A DNA stretch of 64,000 nucleotides from Pyrocephalus nanus (taxonomy: Eukaryota; Chordata; Aves; Passeriformes; Tyrannidae). The translations under genes were made by a program, and so were the position numbers. This document shows, piece by piece, positions 1 through 10,600 of this stretch. The notes below the pieces were generated by a model. The model had not been told where the DNA came from and searched no databases. It saw only the letters and a program-made list of their open reading frames with translations. The stretch is taken from NCBI GenBank assembly GCA_038380795.1, contig CM076265.1:2764501-2828500 (forward strand), given 5' to 3'. Numbering within the stretch: position 1 is the first letter of the stretch; each line of letters opens with the position of its first letter.

Positions 1-1846
1 TATGGCAACACAGCACAACGCTGTGTGACAGTTTTAAACAAAGCTTTCACTAAAAACATTATATATTCTCACAAAAATGTCTAAATCTGCCAACCTACAT
101 TGAAATTGTCTTACACTAACGAGAGAAGGAAACCTTTTGCCATGTTTAGGTGTCCAGTTCCAGTGAAACTATCAGCACTTATACATGTTTACATAATTTA
201 ATATATACATTTATATACAAAATATACACATTTATATACAAAATATACATAATTAAGCAACCAATGAAGCCTGATTCCTTACAGACATGGGTGTCATATG
301 TCTCATTTTGGGACAACGATCCCAGGTCTTCTCCAGGAGCTCCCTGTTTGTCTCCACACATCCTAGACTGTCATAAAAAGTTCCCCACACTTAACTACTC
401 CTTTTTTTTTGGCCTTCATAAGAGGAAAAAAGCAGCAAATCCTACTTGAACTGTTTGCTGACTCACCAGCCAGGAGCTGCCAGAAGCCACGGGGAACTTT
501 GGGTTTGGTCAGTTTTGTCCTTCTCTCTCTCCCCCCTACACACTCATTTCCTTTCAGTAAATCTTGAACTCAGCTAATATTTATGTCTCTAGAGATGAAA
601 GATTATCAAATTGCCTTGAGGTTGATCAGCACAAGTCATTACAGCCAGACAGTGTATGATTAGCTATGACTAAGCCAAAACCAATGTGGTGACTTCTGGA
701 ACTGAATAGATTAAAATAATTTTAATTATTTTAAGGCAACTGAGACACAAAAATTATAATACCAGACAAGGGCAGATAATCCTGCAGTGATTTAACTTCA
801 TAATCTAAACATTTTGTGGTGCATAAACACCAAACTGTTGTATTAAATGGCCTATTTTCTTTTACTTTGGCAGAACTGCTGAACACACACAGAATAGAGA
901 GAGTGTTTCACTTCCAAAATTATTCTACTGACTCCATAGATAACTCCTTAACATGCATTGTTAACTTTATATTCAACAACTAATTACTGGATACAATTGC
1001 TCACAATCTCTTACATTTCTGGAGACTGAGTATAAACTCCTTCATGAGCTGCCTTTAAGTATCAATCCTTTAATGACTTAAAACAGAAAAAGCTCTGCAT
1101 GCAACATTTAGGAATTTTTGGCATAAAGGATAAATAGTGGATGTTGTAACTGTATCTAGTCTGTAGGAGGATATTAACCACCTGTGATGAAAGCACAGGT
1201 GTAGGAACCAATCTCCAAGACATCACTGCATCTTTTACAAACTTCTGCTTCATTTCCTCCCCTCCACAACAACAGTCTCTTCCCACACACCAGCCCCAGT
1301 CAAGAAGAAAACTCATTGAATCACCCTGGAAAATTTGCCTGAGAGGTAAATTCTGGTTTCAAAAGGGTGTACATAAATTAGCTCACACTTGATCTGTAAG
1401 TCAGTGACTTCTGTGAAATATCTGATTGCTCACCCTGGTGCTGCAGAAGTTGACACCACGTTGGCAGAGGGGGCTGGACTGTCCCAGGGCTCACCCAAGT
1501 TCTGAAAGGTGAGCCTTTCCCTTCTGACAGCATGGACAAACTCACCTTACAAATTCAACCTCAAAAACAGCAACTGCTGTGTAGAGACACCGATGACCGG
1601 GACAGACAAAAATCACACTGACAATCGGGCCTGGAGCTGTTTTGTAGATTTGATGTTTTCCACCCCTACCTCTGTCCTCAGAGAAGAATTGAAATAAAGA
1701 AGAATTTAAATAAATTTTCCGTGTTCATCATTCATCCCTGACTGTCCCACAGCCTTCCTGCACTGGTGGTTAATGGGAACAACATGCCAAGAACATCAGC
1801 CCCAGTTCTCCCTGGCGGTGTCTGCACAGCCTGGCTGCTGCTCTCT
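1..1846. other. Left flank, no gene recognised
   Basis: AT-rich sequence without a coding exon that I can recognise on either strand. The open frames here (for example about 84 codons on minus at 1062-1316) have no recognisable domain and no convincing splice context. By synteny with other vertebrates this could be the first intron or 5' flank of DCDC1, transcribed leftward from the CpG island near 2.6 kb. That is inference from gene order only. Confidence 0.5.
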
Positions 1847-1901
1847 GGAATATCTCTGGAATATCTCTGGAATATCTCTGAAATATCTCTGGAATATCTC
1901 C
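1847..1901. repeat. 11-bp tandem repeat, five copies
   Basis: Five consecutive copies of the unit ggaatatctct are visible. The fourth copy begins ga instead of gg and the last copy ends in cc. It lies immediately before a CR1 fragment and leaves both strands open, which explains the spurious frames at this spot. Confidence 0.9.
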
Positions 1902-1904
1902 ACT

Positions 1905-2045
1905 GAGGGAAACTCCACACCCTCCCTGGGCAACCTGTTGCAGTGCTCACTCACTGCCCAGCAAAGAAGTTTTTCCTCATGTTCAGGGGGAACTTTCTGT
2001 AAATTAGTTATTGCCCGTTGCCTCTTGTCCTAAATCTGCCTACCT
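1905..2045 (+). mobile_element. CR1 LINE fragment (3' portion)
   Basis: The stretch carries the typical CR1 wording: a CCTGGGCAACCTGTTGCAGTG-like start, then AAGAAGTTTTTCCTCATGTTCAG and TGCCCGTTGCCTCTTGTCC-like phrases seen in the 3' part of avian CR1 elements in sense orientation. It is truncated at both ends and non-coding. CR1 is the dominant LINE of birds and non-avian reptiles, which supports the host assignment. The subfamily cannot be told by eye. Confidence 0.75.
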
Positions 2046-2244
2046 TGTACTCCTGTATTAAATAAACCTGAAGGTATAGTATTTTAATATATTATAAATA
2101 CGTACCTATAAATATATATATTATGTAAAATACGCCTTTATAAAATATTACATTTAATTTTGTCTGGGCTGGTATTTAGGTATTTCGCCAGCTAGGTCTG
2201 ACCGAGATTCCGAAAGCCGGAGCGCCAACTTCAGCTTTATTTTT

Positions 2245-2353
2245 ATTTGTTTGTTTGTTTGTTTACTTTAACGAGGAAACGTCTCTATTTACGTCAATAT
2301 TAAAAGCCCGGCTTTCCGAGCTCGTTTTTGTTTGTTTGTTTGTTTGTTTGTTG
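2245..2353. repeat. Two (TTTG)n microsatellites
   Basis: TTTG tetranucleotide runs occur at about 2245-2264 and 2326-2353, separated by about 60 bases of mixed sequence. A third TTTG run follows at 3125-3154. They flank the CpG island on both sides and have no gene content. Confidence 0.85.
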
Positions 2354-2536
2354 TCATCAAGACCACGTTCTTCCTTCCCCTTTTAGGACAAGCATTTCCT
2401 AGAAATGAGCCGCCCTCACGGAGCCCCCTCACGGGGGAGCGGGGGCGGGCAGGGCCAGGGGGGCATGAGGAGGAGTCCGTGAGGGTGGGGACGAGGCGGA
2501 GAGCGGGGTCCCATCACAGCGACACCCCTGAGGGCC

Positions 2537-2619
2537 GAATTCCTGAATTCCCGAATTCCTGAATTCCCGAATTCCCGGATTCCCGAATTCCCGGATTCCC
2601 GAGGCCCGGATTCCCGAGG
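2537..2619. repeat. Octamer tandem repeat (gaattccc) in the CpG island
   Basis: Eight consecutive 8-bp units of the form gaattccc, gaattcct or ggattccc run from 2537 to 2600. A degenerate tail (gaggccc, ggattccc, gagg) extends to 2619. The array ends one base before the X-box at 2621. Confidence 0.9.
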
Positions 2620-2620
2620 C

Positions 2621-2634
2621 GTTGCCATGGCGAC
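2621..2634. promoter_or_regulatory. RFX X-box-like palindrome
   Basis: The sequence GTTGCCATGGCGAC matches the imperfect-palindrome X-box bound by RFX factors (consensus about GTTRCCATGGYAAC) at all but one position of the right half-site. It lies in the CpG island, where X-boxes of ciliary and microtubule genes typically sit. DCDC1 has doublecortin domains, so an RFX site in a shared promoter would make sense. Binding itself is inference. Confidence 0.6.
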
Positions 2635-3124
2635 GCGTCGGGGCGGTTCTTCCTGCGGGTGCGGCTGCCGTCGCGGCCCGGCTGGAAACAGGCGAGGCTG
2701 CCGCTCCGCTGCCGCCCATCCAGCCGCGGCCGGGTTGTTTCCCTCCGGGCGGGCTGCTCGGCGAGCTGGCTGGCGGTGAAGGGAAGGTGCGGGGCCGGTG
2801 CGGGGCAGGTGCGTGTGCAGGGCCGGGCGGGGGGCTCTGAGGGGCTCTGAGGGGGGCACAGCAGGACCAGGTGGAGGGGATGTTCTGGGCCGGGCCCGCG
2901 CCCAGGCGGCCTTCGTGCGGAGGCCCGAGGTCCTTTTTCCTTCCAGCAGTTAAAAAAAATAGAAAAAAAAAAATTATAAAACCCGTTTATTTACAAAGCT
3001 CCTGCCTGCCGGCGGTGGTGTTTCTTATCAGGGAGTTCATGGTAAATCAATTACCCCAAGTGATTCGGCTCTACCCATCCTGAAGCTCGGGCACTGCCGT
3101 GCTGTTACTGGCATTTAATTCTCC

Positions 3125-3154
3125 TGTTTGTTTGTTTGTTTGTTTGTTTGTTTT
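3125..3154. repeat. (TTTG)n microsatellite
   Basis: About seven TTTG units lie in the presumed 5' intron of DNAJC24. Confidence 0.9.
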
Positions 3155-3339
3155 CTTCCTGGGCCATTAACTAGGTGAGAGAGGTTTTGCTTAGAGACCT
3201 GTGCTAACTTTATGTTTTGGTTCGGTTTTGTGTGCTTGTTTTTACGTCCCCTGTTACTTTAATAGTAAAAAAAAAAAAAAAAAAGTTAAAGTTTTCTTAC
3301 CCGGCAGGATGATGGAGTGTCCATGCTGTGAATGTCATT

Positions 3340-3710
3340 ATATTAATATATCATTTCATGTATTAATATAGTTTCATATATTTCATATTAATTATTCCAT
3401 ATGTGGAATAGAATTTCATATTAATTATTCCATATGTTGAGTAGAATTTCATATTAATTATTCCATATGTTGAATATAGTTTCATATATTTCATATTAAT
3501 CATTCCATATGTTGAAGAGAATTTTGTATTAATCATTCCCTACGTTGAATAGAATTTCATAATAATTATTCCATATGTTCAATAGAATTTAATATTAATT
3601 ATTCCATATGTTGAATAGAATTTTATATATTTCATATTAATTATTCCATATGTTGAATATATGTCATATGTTCGTATTAATTATTTCATAAGTTGAATAT
3701 GTTTTGAGTA
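3340..3710. repeat. 33-bp AT-rich minisatellite, about a dozen copies
   Basis: A diverged unit of about 33 bp recurs, with the core ATTATTCCATATGTTGAATA followed by GAATTTCATATTA. Some units are extended by an extra TATATTTC. It lies in the presumed 5' intron of DNAJC24 between the CpG island and the first coding exon. There is no coding content. Confidence 0.9.
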
Positions 3711-4560
3711 TTCAATGTATTGAATATACTGGGCCTATTCAGTATATTCATAATTCAAAATCAAAAGTGTGACTTTTAAAAAATGTGTATATAAAAGGCA
3801 TTTCTATAAACTGGGCAGCTTCAGAACAGTTAATTTTAGATGCAAAATGATTTAAAAAAAAAAATGGGCTGCTGCTGAAACACAGTATACTGAGGAACTT
3901 GGACAGGAGACACAACAGAACATAAATCACTTAATGGAATGTGAATTAAACTCTTTTTCTGTGCAATAGTTCTCATGTTGAGAACTATATACCTGGACAC
4001 TGATGTTATTGCTGGGAGCCCAGTTGCCTTGGACTTGTTGATAATATCTGCTTGTAGCAGATTTTCTTTTGAAGCGTGTAGCAATTACTGGATGTGGTTA
4101 TTATACCTTCACCTAGGGAAAAGAAGGCCACCTTAAAGCACCAAATTGAACAGGGTTCAGAAGTTTTATCAGTCGTGCTGGATATAAAATACTGTTGGGT
4201 AAACAACTTCCAGGGGTTTGGTCATTCTTGGCTCGTTAAGGCACAGACTGTGATCCAGCTCACTGGCAAGGAGAGTGCCTTCCCTGCCAATAAAATCTCA
4301 TTGCATCTCCTCTTTAACTTCATGAATCGTGGTAACCAGAGAAAAGCCTTTGTTCCTGGGAGTCCAAAACATAGAAAAATAAGATCCAGGACACCTGTGA
4401 GGAAATTAGGAATGATTTTATTTGTGAAGACTCACCCTGTCAGTGCTGGTGCTCGAGGACCACAGTCTGTTCTGTGATCCTGTGGTTTTGCCACAACGTC
4501 CTTGCTTTTGCTTTTTCTGTTTCACATTGTCATTCTGGTTTATTTTGTTTCCCTACACAG

Positions 4561-4695
4561 TGGTAAGAAGGCAGTTTCAAAGGTGGTCAGGCCTTTGGAA
4601 GGATGGCACAGAAGGATTGGTACCAGGTCCTGGGAGCTGAACCATCAGACAGCCCAGCGGAGCTGAAGAGGAAGTACCAAAAACTCGCCTTGTTG
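4561..4695 (+). CDS. DNAJC24: DNAJC24 first coding exon
   Basis: The acceptor is ccctacacag ending at 4560 and the donor is TTG|gtaagt at 4696. Coding begins at 4603 and yields residues 1-31, starting MAQKDWYQVLGAEPSDSP, which is J-domain helices I and II. The first 42 bases are 5' UTR and contain an in-frame stop. Confidence 0.95.
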
Positions 4696-7600
4696 GTAAG
4701 TGCCTGTTGGTTATTTAAGACGTGCAAAAGTGATTTTTACAAACCACTGAGCTGCCAGTTTTGTTTTCACTTTTTTTTTTTGTGTCAATACCACTGATCA
4801 GATTCCCTTAATTTTTTTGAGCTCCTGCTACACGTGCATAAGAACCTCAGAGTTCTACCAGCTTACTTTGTGTTATTCTTGGCTATTCTGTTTTACTCCC
4901 TTCCCTGAATTCAGACATTTTGCTCAAAAGATGCTTTTGCCTGGGTTTCTGAGGAAAACAGAGTGTCTTGTTTGATACTGTTGACTGTTTTCAACTGAAT
5001 TTGACAGACAAATAGAATTCCCAAGGGAACTATACCCCTAAGTTTCTTGAAAACTGGTGACCTGGTAGCGAAGAAGGAAGGAGGTGAGCAGAACTCACTT
5101 TTTTTGGGAAAAACTCCCCTTTTTTTTAGGAAGCTGCTAGCTAGACTGTCAGGATTGGCAGAGTGTTAGAGCACATGCATGGCAGGTCTGCCTTGGTTTG
5201 AGGTGTCAGAACAAACGTGGGAAGAAGTTGGGATTTAATGTGAGACAAAGGGAATGACAGTGATCATGGCACTGAGTTTTGTTAGACATGAAATTCACGG
5301 GCTTGGGCAAGGTTTTGTTTATTTTTTTTATGTTGGCGTGTGGGTTTTTTAGTTATTTTGTTTCTAACCACTCTAAAAACGGTCTTCAAGTTTGGTCCTT
5401 CCACCAGAATATTGCACTGAAGTCTCAACACCTGACAAGATGTTTGTGTGCAAATATAGGACATAAATCCTTTGGTTCTCACTATTAAACATTGGAATAA
5501 TCAATGTAGGGGAGGGCTTTGGAAACCAAGCTTCTTAGTTCCCCTTCTAATAAAAGCAGTTGTTTTCTTGGACCTCTTAATGGTTTTGTTCTATTGAATT
5601 ACTGGTAAAATGTGAATAAAAGATGAATAATGATCAGTTTGTTCTTAATGAAGGTGATGGGGGGACCACAGTGTAAAATACCTTTTCTGTTCAGAATACT
5701 GTAATGGAATTAATGTATTTCTTCCCTATGAATCAATATGTCATAAAGGAATTAAAGTCACATATAAAGTATTGATCAGAGCTGCTCCTGAGCTGAAACT
5801 ACATAGTCCCTTTCCTGGATGATTTTTTAATAAATGAAGCTGATCCTTTGTGTTACAGAGCTGTACTTTCATGTAATTATCTTGAAGTGTATGGAGTGAC
5901 AATTGTCAAAATTTACAGCTGTCTGTCTGTATCTTTAACTGTAGTTTTAGAAGATGAAAATAATCTTTGAATGTACAAGCTTTTCTTTAGCACCTGTGTG
6001 TTTCCAGCCTAATTGGTTTGTGCTCTTTATTTGAAAAGTCAGGGAGAAGTGTTAGAGAAAATGAATATGCTTTGTTTTGTTTTGATTTTTTCTTTTGGTG
6101 TCTGTGATGGATCTCTCTGACCAAAAAAAGCCACGCTGATGTTTACTTGTAGGTGTTTTCCCAAGGCAGATCTGCTGCTTGTCTGTTGTTGTTACCATAT
6201 GTCCTGTCTCTGTTCATCTTCTTCTTTTAGCTGAACAGACTCTGCCTGATTGTCTGCTTGCTACTGCATCCAGCACAGTCATTCTGTGGTGGCAATGAAA
6301 CCATCATTGTTTTTATGGGCTTTAAAACCCCCTTGGCTTTAGGAGTGGCTGGAGACTACAGGGCACTTGTTCCCTAAAAGTTGTTCCTACAGCTCCAGGG
6401 GGAGAGTCAGTGCCCCAGATGTTGAGTGCAGGGGGTTCCACGGTTGAAAAAGTTGTGAGACTTTGATAAAATCAAGAGCCTGCCAGGCCATGTTAACACC
6501 AAAAATGTTCTCTCTGACTTCCAGATATTTGTGGGATATATCAGGGAGGTGTTGCTGTATGTTTGTCTTATCCTGATGCTGTTCCCTAATCATCCAGTGT
6601 TCATGGTCAGTAATAAGTACAGCACTGGGTGGATCTGTTGTCTTACCTTTTGTGTCCTGTTCAGGTGAAGTCACTCCTTTCTTCCCACACGAGTGCTTGG
6701 AGTTCTTGGGAACTCCACAGCTCCAGGAACTCCTTTGGTTCTCTGAAGCTGTCCCTGGAGATGGTGGTGGTACAAGCATCCAGGTGTTTTTGGGGACTCT
6801 GGCAGCTGGACTAGCAGATGAGCACAGCCTTTGAAAAGATTTCACGTCAAATTTCGTGTTCAGCACAGAAAGTTTTCCATCTTATGTGTAGCAGCCCAAG
6901 TTAATCTCCTGAAGAATTGTCCTAATCTCAAAATCCCAAACTTTGTAAAGCAACTTGCAGCGTGGATACCAGTTGCAATTAATATGGCATTAATTCTGAA
7001 ATCGTGGTGTCCTGATCTGTTCTTTGGCATCAAGCAGAATAGATGGTGGAATTAATTTTGAAACACAATTCTACTTTTAAAATAAAAATGGCAAATATCT
7101 GAGTCCGAGGCTTTTTCAAATGATCCCCAGTGCTTTGTGGTGAGCATTTGCTTTTTGCCATCTGCTATTTTCTGTATTTGTCAACACATGTACACTTAGC
7201 ATCTTGAATGAACAGGCAGATGCAAATTTCCAAAGCTAAAAAGGAGTTGGAGTTCTTGCCATATGCCATCCAAAAGATACCTAAATCTGCAGTTAAATCT
7301 CAAGATTGACCTTAATAGTACAAAGTAGCGTGCAGTTAAAAATGGTTGAATTGTAGCTTTGTAAGAATGACTTCACAGGGGAAAATTAGCTTAAAACTGA
7401 CGAGTTTTTAAAACAGGGGCTGTTTCTGTTGATTCTAACAAATGGATGATTAAAAAGGTTAATAACCCAGAACAAAACTGTACATAGACACCCCACTAGA
7501 GTGAATGTATCTGCTTACCTTTTTGCCATATTTTGCTTTGTTGCACTTAGTTTTTTTTCATCTGGTCAGGTCACAACATACCTTTAAGTGAATTATTGTA

Positions 7601-10600
7601 CTATCGATAATGTCAAATCCATCTTGTTCACTCTGTCCTTAAGAGTGGTATTAACTTGATACAGAAAACAGGTTTGGCTTAAAAGTAGGTTTGATGTTTC
7701 CCGCCCCCCCCAGCACTTTCTAAGTATTTAAACATCTTTATAAATAATTTCCTTGCAACTTAATGAAACTTAAACTTGTGTTCGAAAACATTTTTTGTGT
7801 ACTTGCATGTACACATAAAAATAAAAGATTTTTATGTACTTATTTGACTCTGGATCATCTTGATACTGTGTTATTGTAACAATCAGGAGCAGCTGAAGAT
7901 GACAGACTTCTGAGCACAAGATGCATGTGCCACTGTCAATTCTATAAATAGCTTATTTATGCAACAGAAATAAAACTTTTGTGTGTGCAGGCTCTTTTCT
8001 CCACGGTTGGATTGCACAGTAGTTTCAACAAGGTGATTTGTGAAATGGATAAACAGGTTTTATGCTCTAGACTTGGTTTTTCAATGAATCCATACAGCTT
8101 TTAGGAAGGACAGTGCTTATGTTCCATTTCTGAATCTGTATGGAATTAGTTGAGGATAAAATTAGAGTAACAAAAATAGGATATTGGGGAGAAAAAAAAG
8201 TCACACCATCTTATTACTGGCACAGTCTTTACATCCCCTTTTGGTCTAGCACTTTGTGGTCACAGAATGAGTTGCCAGGTTGTTTTTGAATTTTCACCTA
8301 ACTGCTCTGTATCTGAAAACTGCTTTTTACTGGGAATAAAGTCACCAAACACATAAGCTTTGTCTGGCTGAAAATCAGGTGTCTGTTCCTGTTGATGCTG
8401 ATGATATTATAGGATACCTTTCAACTGGAAAAAAAATTATTGTGCAGGAAAATTATATGCTGCTGTTACAATGTGTGCCCTAATCTTAAAGAAAATCCAT
8501 GTAATTTGAGCAGGCAGTATGCAAGAAGCTCTTATTTTTAATGTGGTGAGGAAATAAATGTGCCATTTAACACACTGTGTTACAAAGATTATCTCTCTTA
8601 TCTGAAGGGGTGGTGTGTGTGTATATAAATACAAAGTGTCAAGGGGCTCACTTCATCTATTTGCAAGAGTAGAACATTTGAAAACAGAGCATCAGGCATA
8701 GGTGGGAATGACTCTCAGCAACCATAAGGAAGGATATTAATAGAAATTTAATTTAATGAAGCATAAGAACTTCAAGAAGAGATTATTCCATGGAGCATGT
8801 TTAGGGGAAAGACATACGACTTTGTGAAGAGAAAAAAGATCTATTGTATCTTATTAGATTTATGTACATCTAAATTCTGCAACCACAAGAGATGCAGAGG
8901 ATGTTATAAATGTAAAGTTAAAGGGCTGCTTGTAGGATTGTTGGTTTAAAGTTTGCTGCAAAAGAAATCCAGGATTACTCCTGAAAGGACCTCCCTAACA
9001 GGGAACTTCGTGCTGAGTTTAAATCGAGAATTTGAACCTCCAAAAGGAAAACACTTTGAGTTTGGTGTTGGAAGTCACATAAAAATGCTTCTCACACTGA
9101 AAATCAGGCAGTGTGTGTATTCCCTTTTTAACAGCTCTTACAGGGTTTTTATTTTACATTTGAACAGCAGCAGCTTACTTTTTAGAGGTGTTTAATAGAT
9201 CACCATGCTTAGCTAACCCCACCTCCACCCAGCTGGTAGAAAATGGATCTGTAATTTGCCACTGTAGACAGAATAAGTTCAGTGCAGCCTGGTTGGAGCT
9301 GGACTCAAGTCAATCTGATTGATTTCTAAACTTAATCTGTTTACTTACTGGTTATTGCCCGTGTTTTGTTTGTTATAATGAGAATCCTCTGTAGATTTAA
9401 GGTACATACAGAACAGAATGGGCAGCAGGCAGTTGAAATGTGAGATTTGGCTATTGCATGCTTGGCCTTTGATGTCATTTGTGCTCTGCAGAGGAATCTG
9501 ATGGCTCTCCTGGGCATTTTGTGCACTGGTTATGTAAGTTATTAATTGTAACAATATATTAAAAGAAGGGTCTATACTGTCTTTGGTAGACTTTTAGTGA
9601 AAGGTGTTCAATGCTCACTGTGTCCTGAGGCAGCATAAAATTAAAATTGTGATTAAAAATAACATCTGAAGCCCTAGCTCATTTGATGCCACAGCAGTAC
9701 AAGTGTTCTTGCACACTTTTGAAGGAATATTTAAGGGGGTTTATACTGTGCAGCATGCTTTTTAATCTCATTTCTAAAGTGAGACATTTGAAACAAAAAT
9801 CGTGTAGGAAAGGTATGAGTTGAAGCACAGAGAAGGAAGCAACACAGACGAGTGTAACACTTTCACATCAGTAAATGTTCTGATTATTCTGACCTGTTCA
9901 GCATTTTCAAATCAGACATGACTGATCAGAAATCACTGTGTATTCAAGTGCCTACTTCAGAAATGTTAAGCGCCAGCTGAGTTATTTAAAGAAGCTGTAA
10001 CCCCAGAACATGAGTTTGAAGGATAATAAAAGTGAAGGGTAGAATCAATCATCTTGCAATAGCTGTGTTTGTGTAAGGACTCTTATTGCAGTTAAATAAA
10101 GTCAACCATGTTTGTGCTGAATCGGAGATAGTTAATAGATTTTAAAAACACTGTCTTGTGATGTAGTAACCTGTAAAACTCAGTGTTTTTTGGGGACTTG
10201 TATTTAATTTGTTTTTATTTAAATGCATTTTCTGAGTGCAATTTTGCCTTATGTTTGAAATACATAATATAATTATTGCAGAAAGTCATTAAAGCAGCAC
10301 ATTCTCACATTCCATCTTTATTTGTAAACAATTTAGAGCCAGAAAATCACGCTTTGAATGACATAACCATCCCACCCTCCATCTTTTCCTTCCCTCAGTG
10401 CATCAGGAGTGTTTTCCCCTGTCCCATTGAGCTCAAATGCTGAGCTGAGCTCGTTTGAACTGATTTAAGGAGCAGGTGAATTCTGATACCTGATGGGTTG
10501 GCACTGTAGTAAGAAAGTTCACCTTTCTGTTGTAGTCTGACAGTCATTTGGATAAACTCTCACTTCACTTTCAGTACATTAAAAGTAATGTTTTAAGGCT

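Larger units (their letters stand above)
2390..2930. promoter_or_regulatory. CpG-island promoter of DNAJC24, possibly shared with DCDC1
   Basis: This is a sharp GC- and CpG-rich island in AT-rich surroundings, about 1.7 kb upstream of the first DNAJC24 coding exon. That exon begins after a splice acceptor at 4559-4560, so a non-coding first exon is required, and this island is the only good source of one. A candidate donor is AAG|gtgcgg with the exon ending at 2786. In mammals DCDC1 starts head to head with DNAJC24, so a bidirectional role is plausible. The island contains an octamer repeat and an RFX X-box, described separately. The exact start site is not visible. Confidence 0.7.

Noticed and set aside
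1..2400. Search for DCDC1 exons on minus
   Set aside because: No doublecortin-like segment was recognised. Synteny suggests the gene lies to the left, but nothing in the window shows it.
2416..2859. Proline/arginine-rich 147-codon minus frame and its neighbours
   Set aside because: They come from the CpG island and the octamer repeat (repeated GNSGIREF-like residues), not from a gene.
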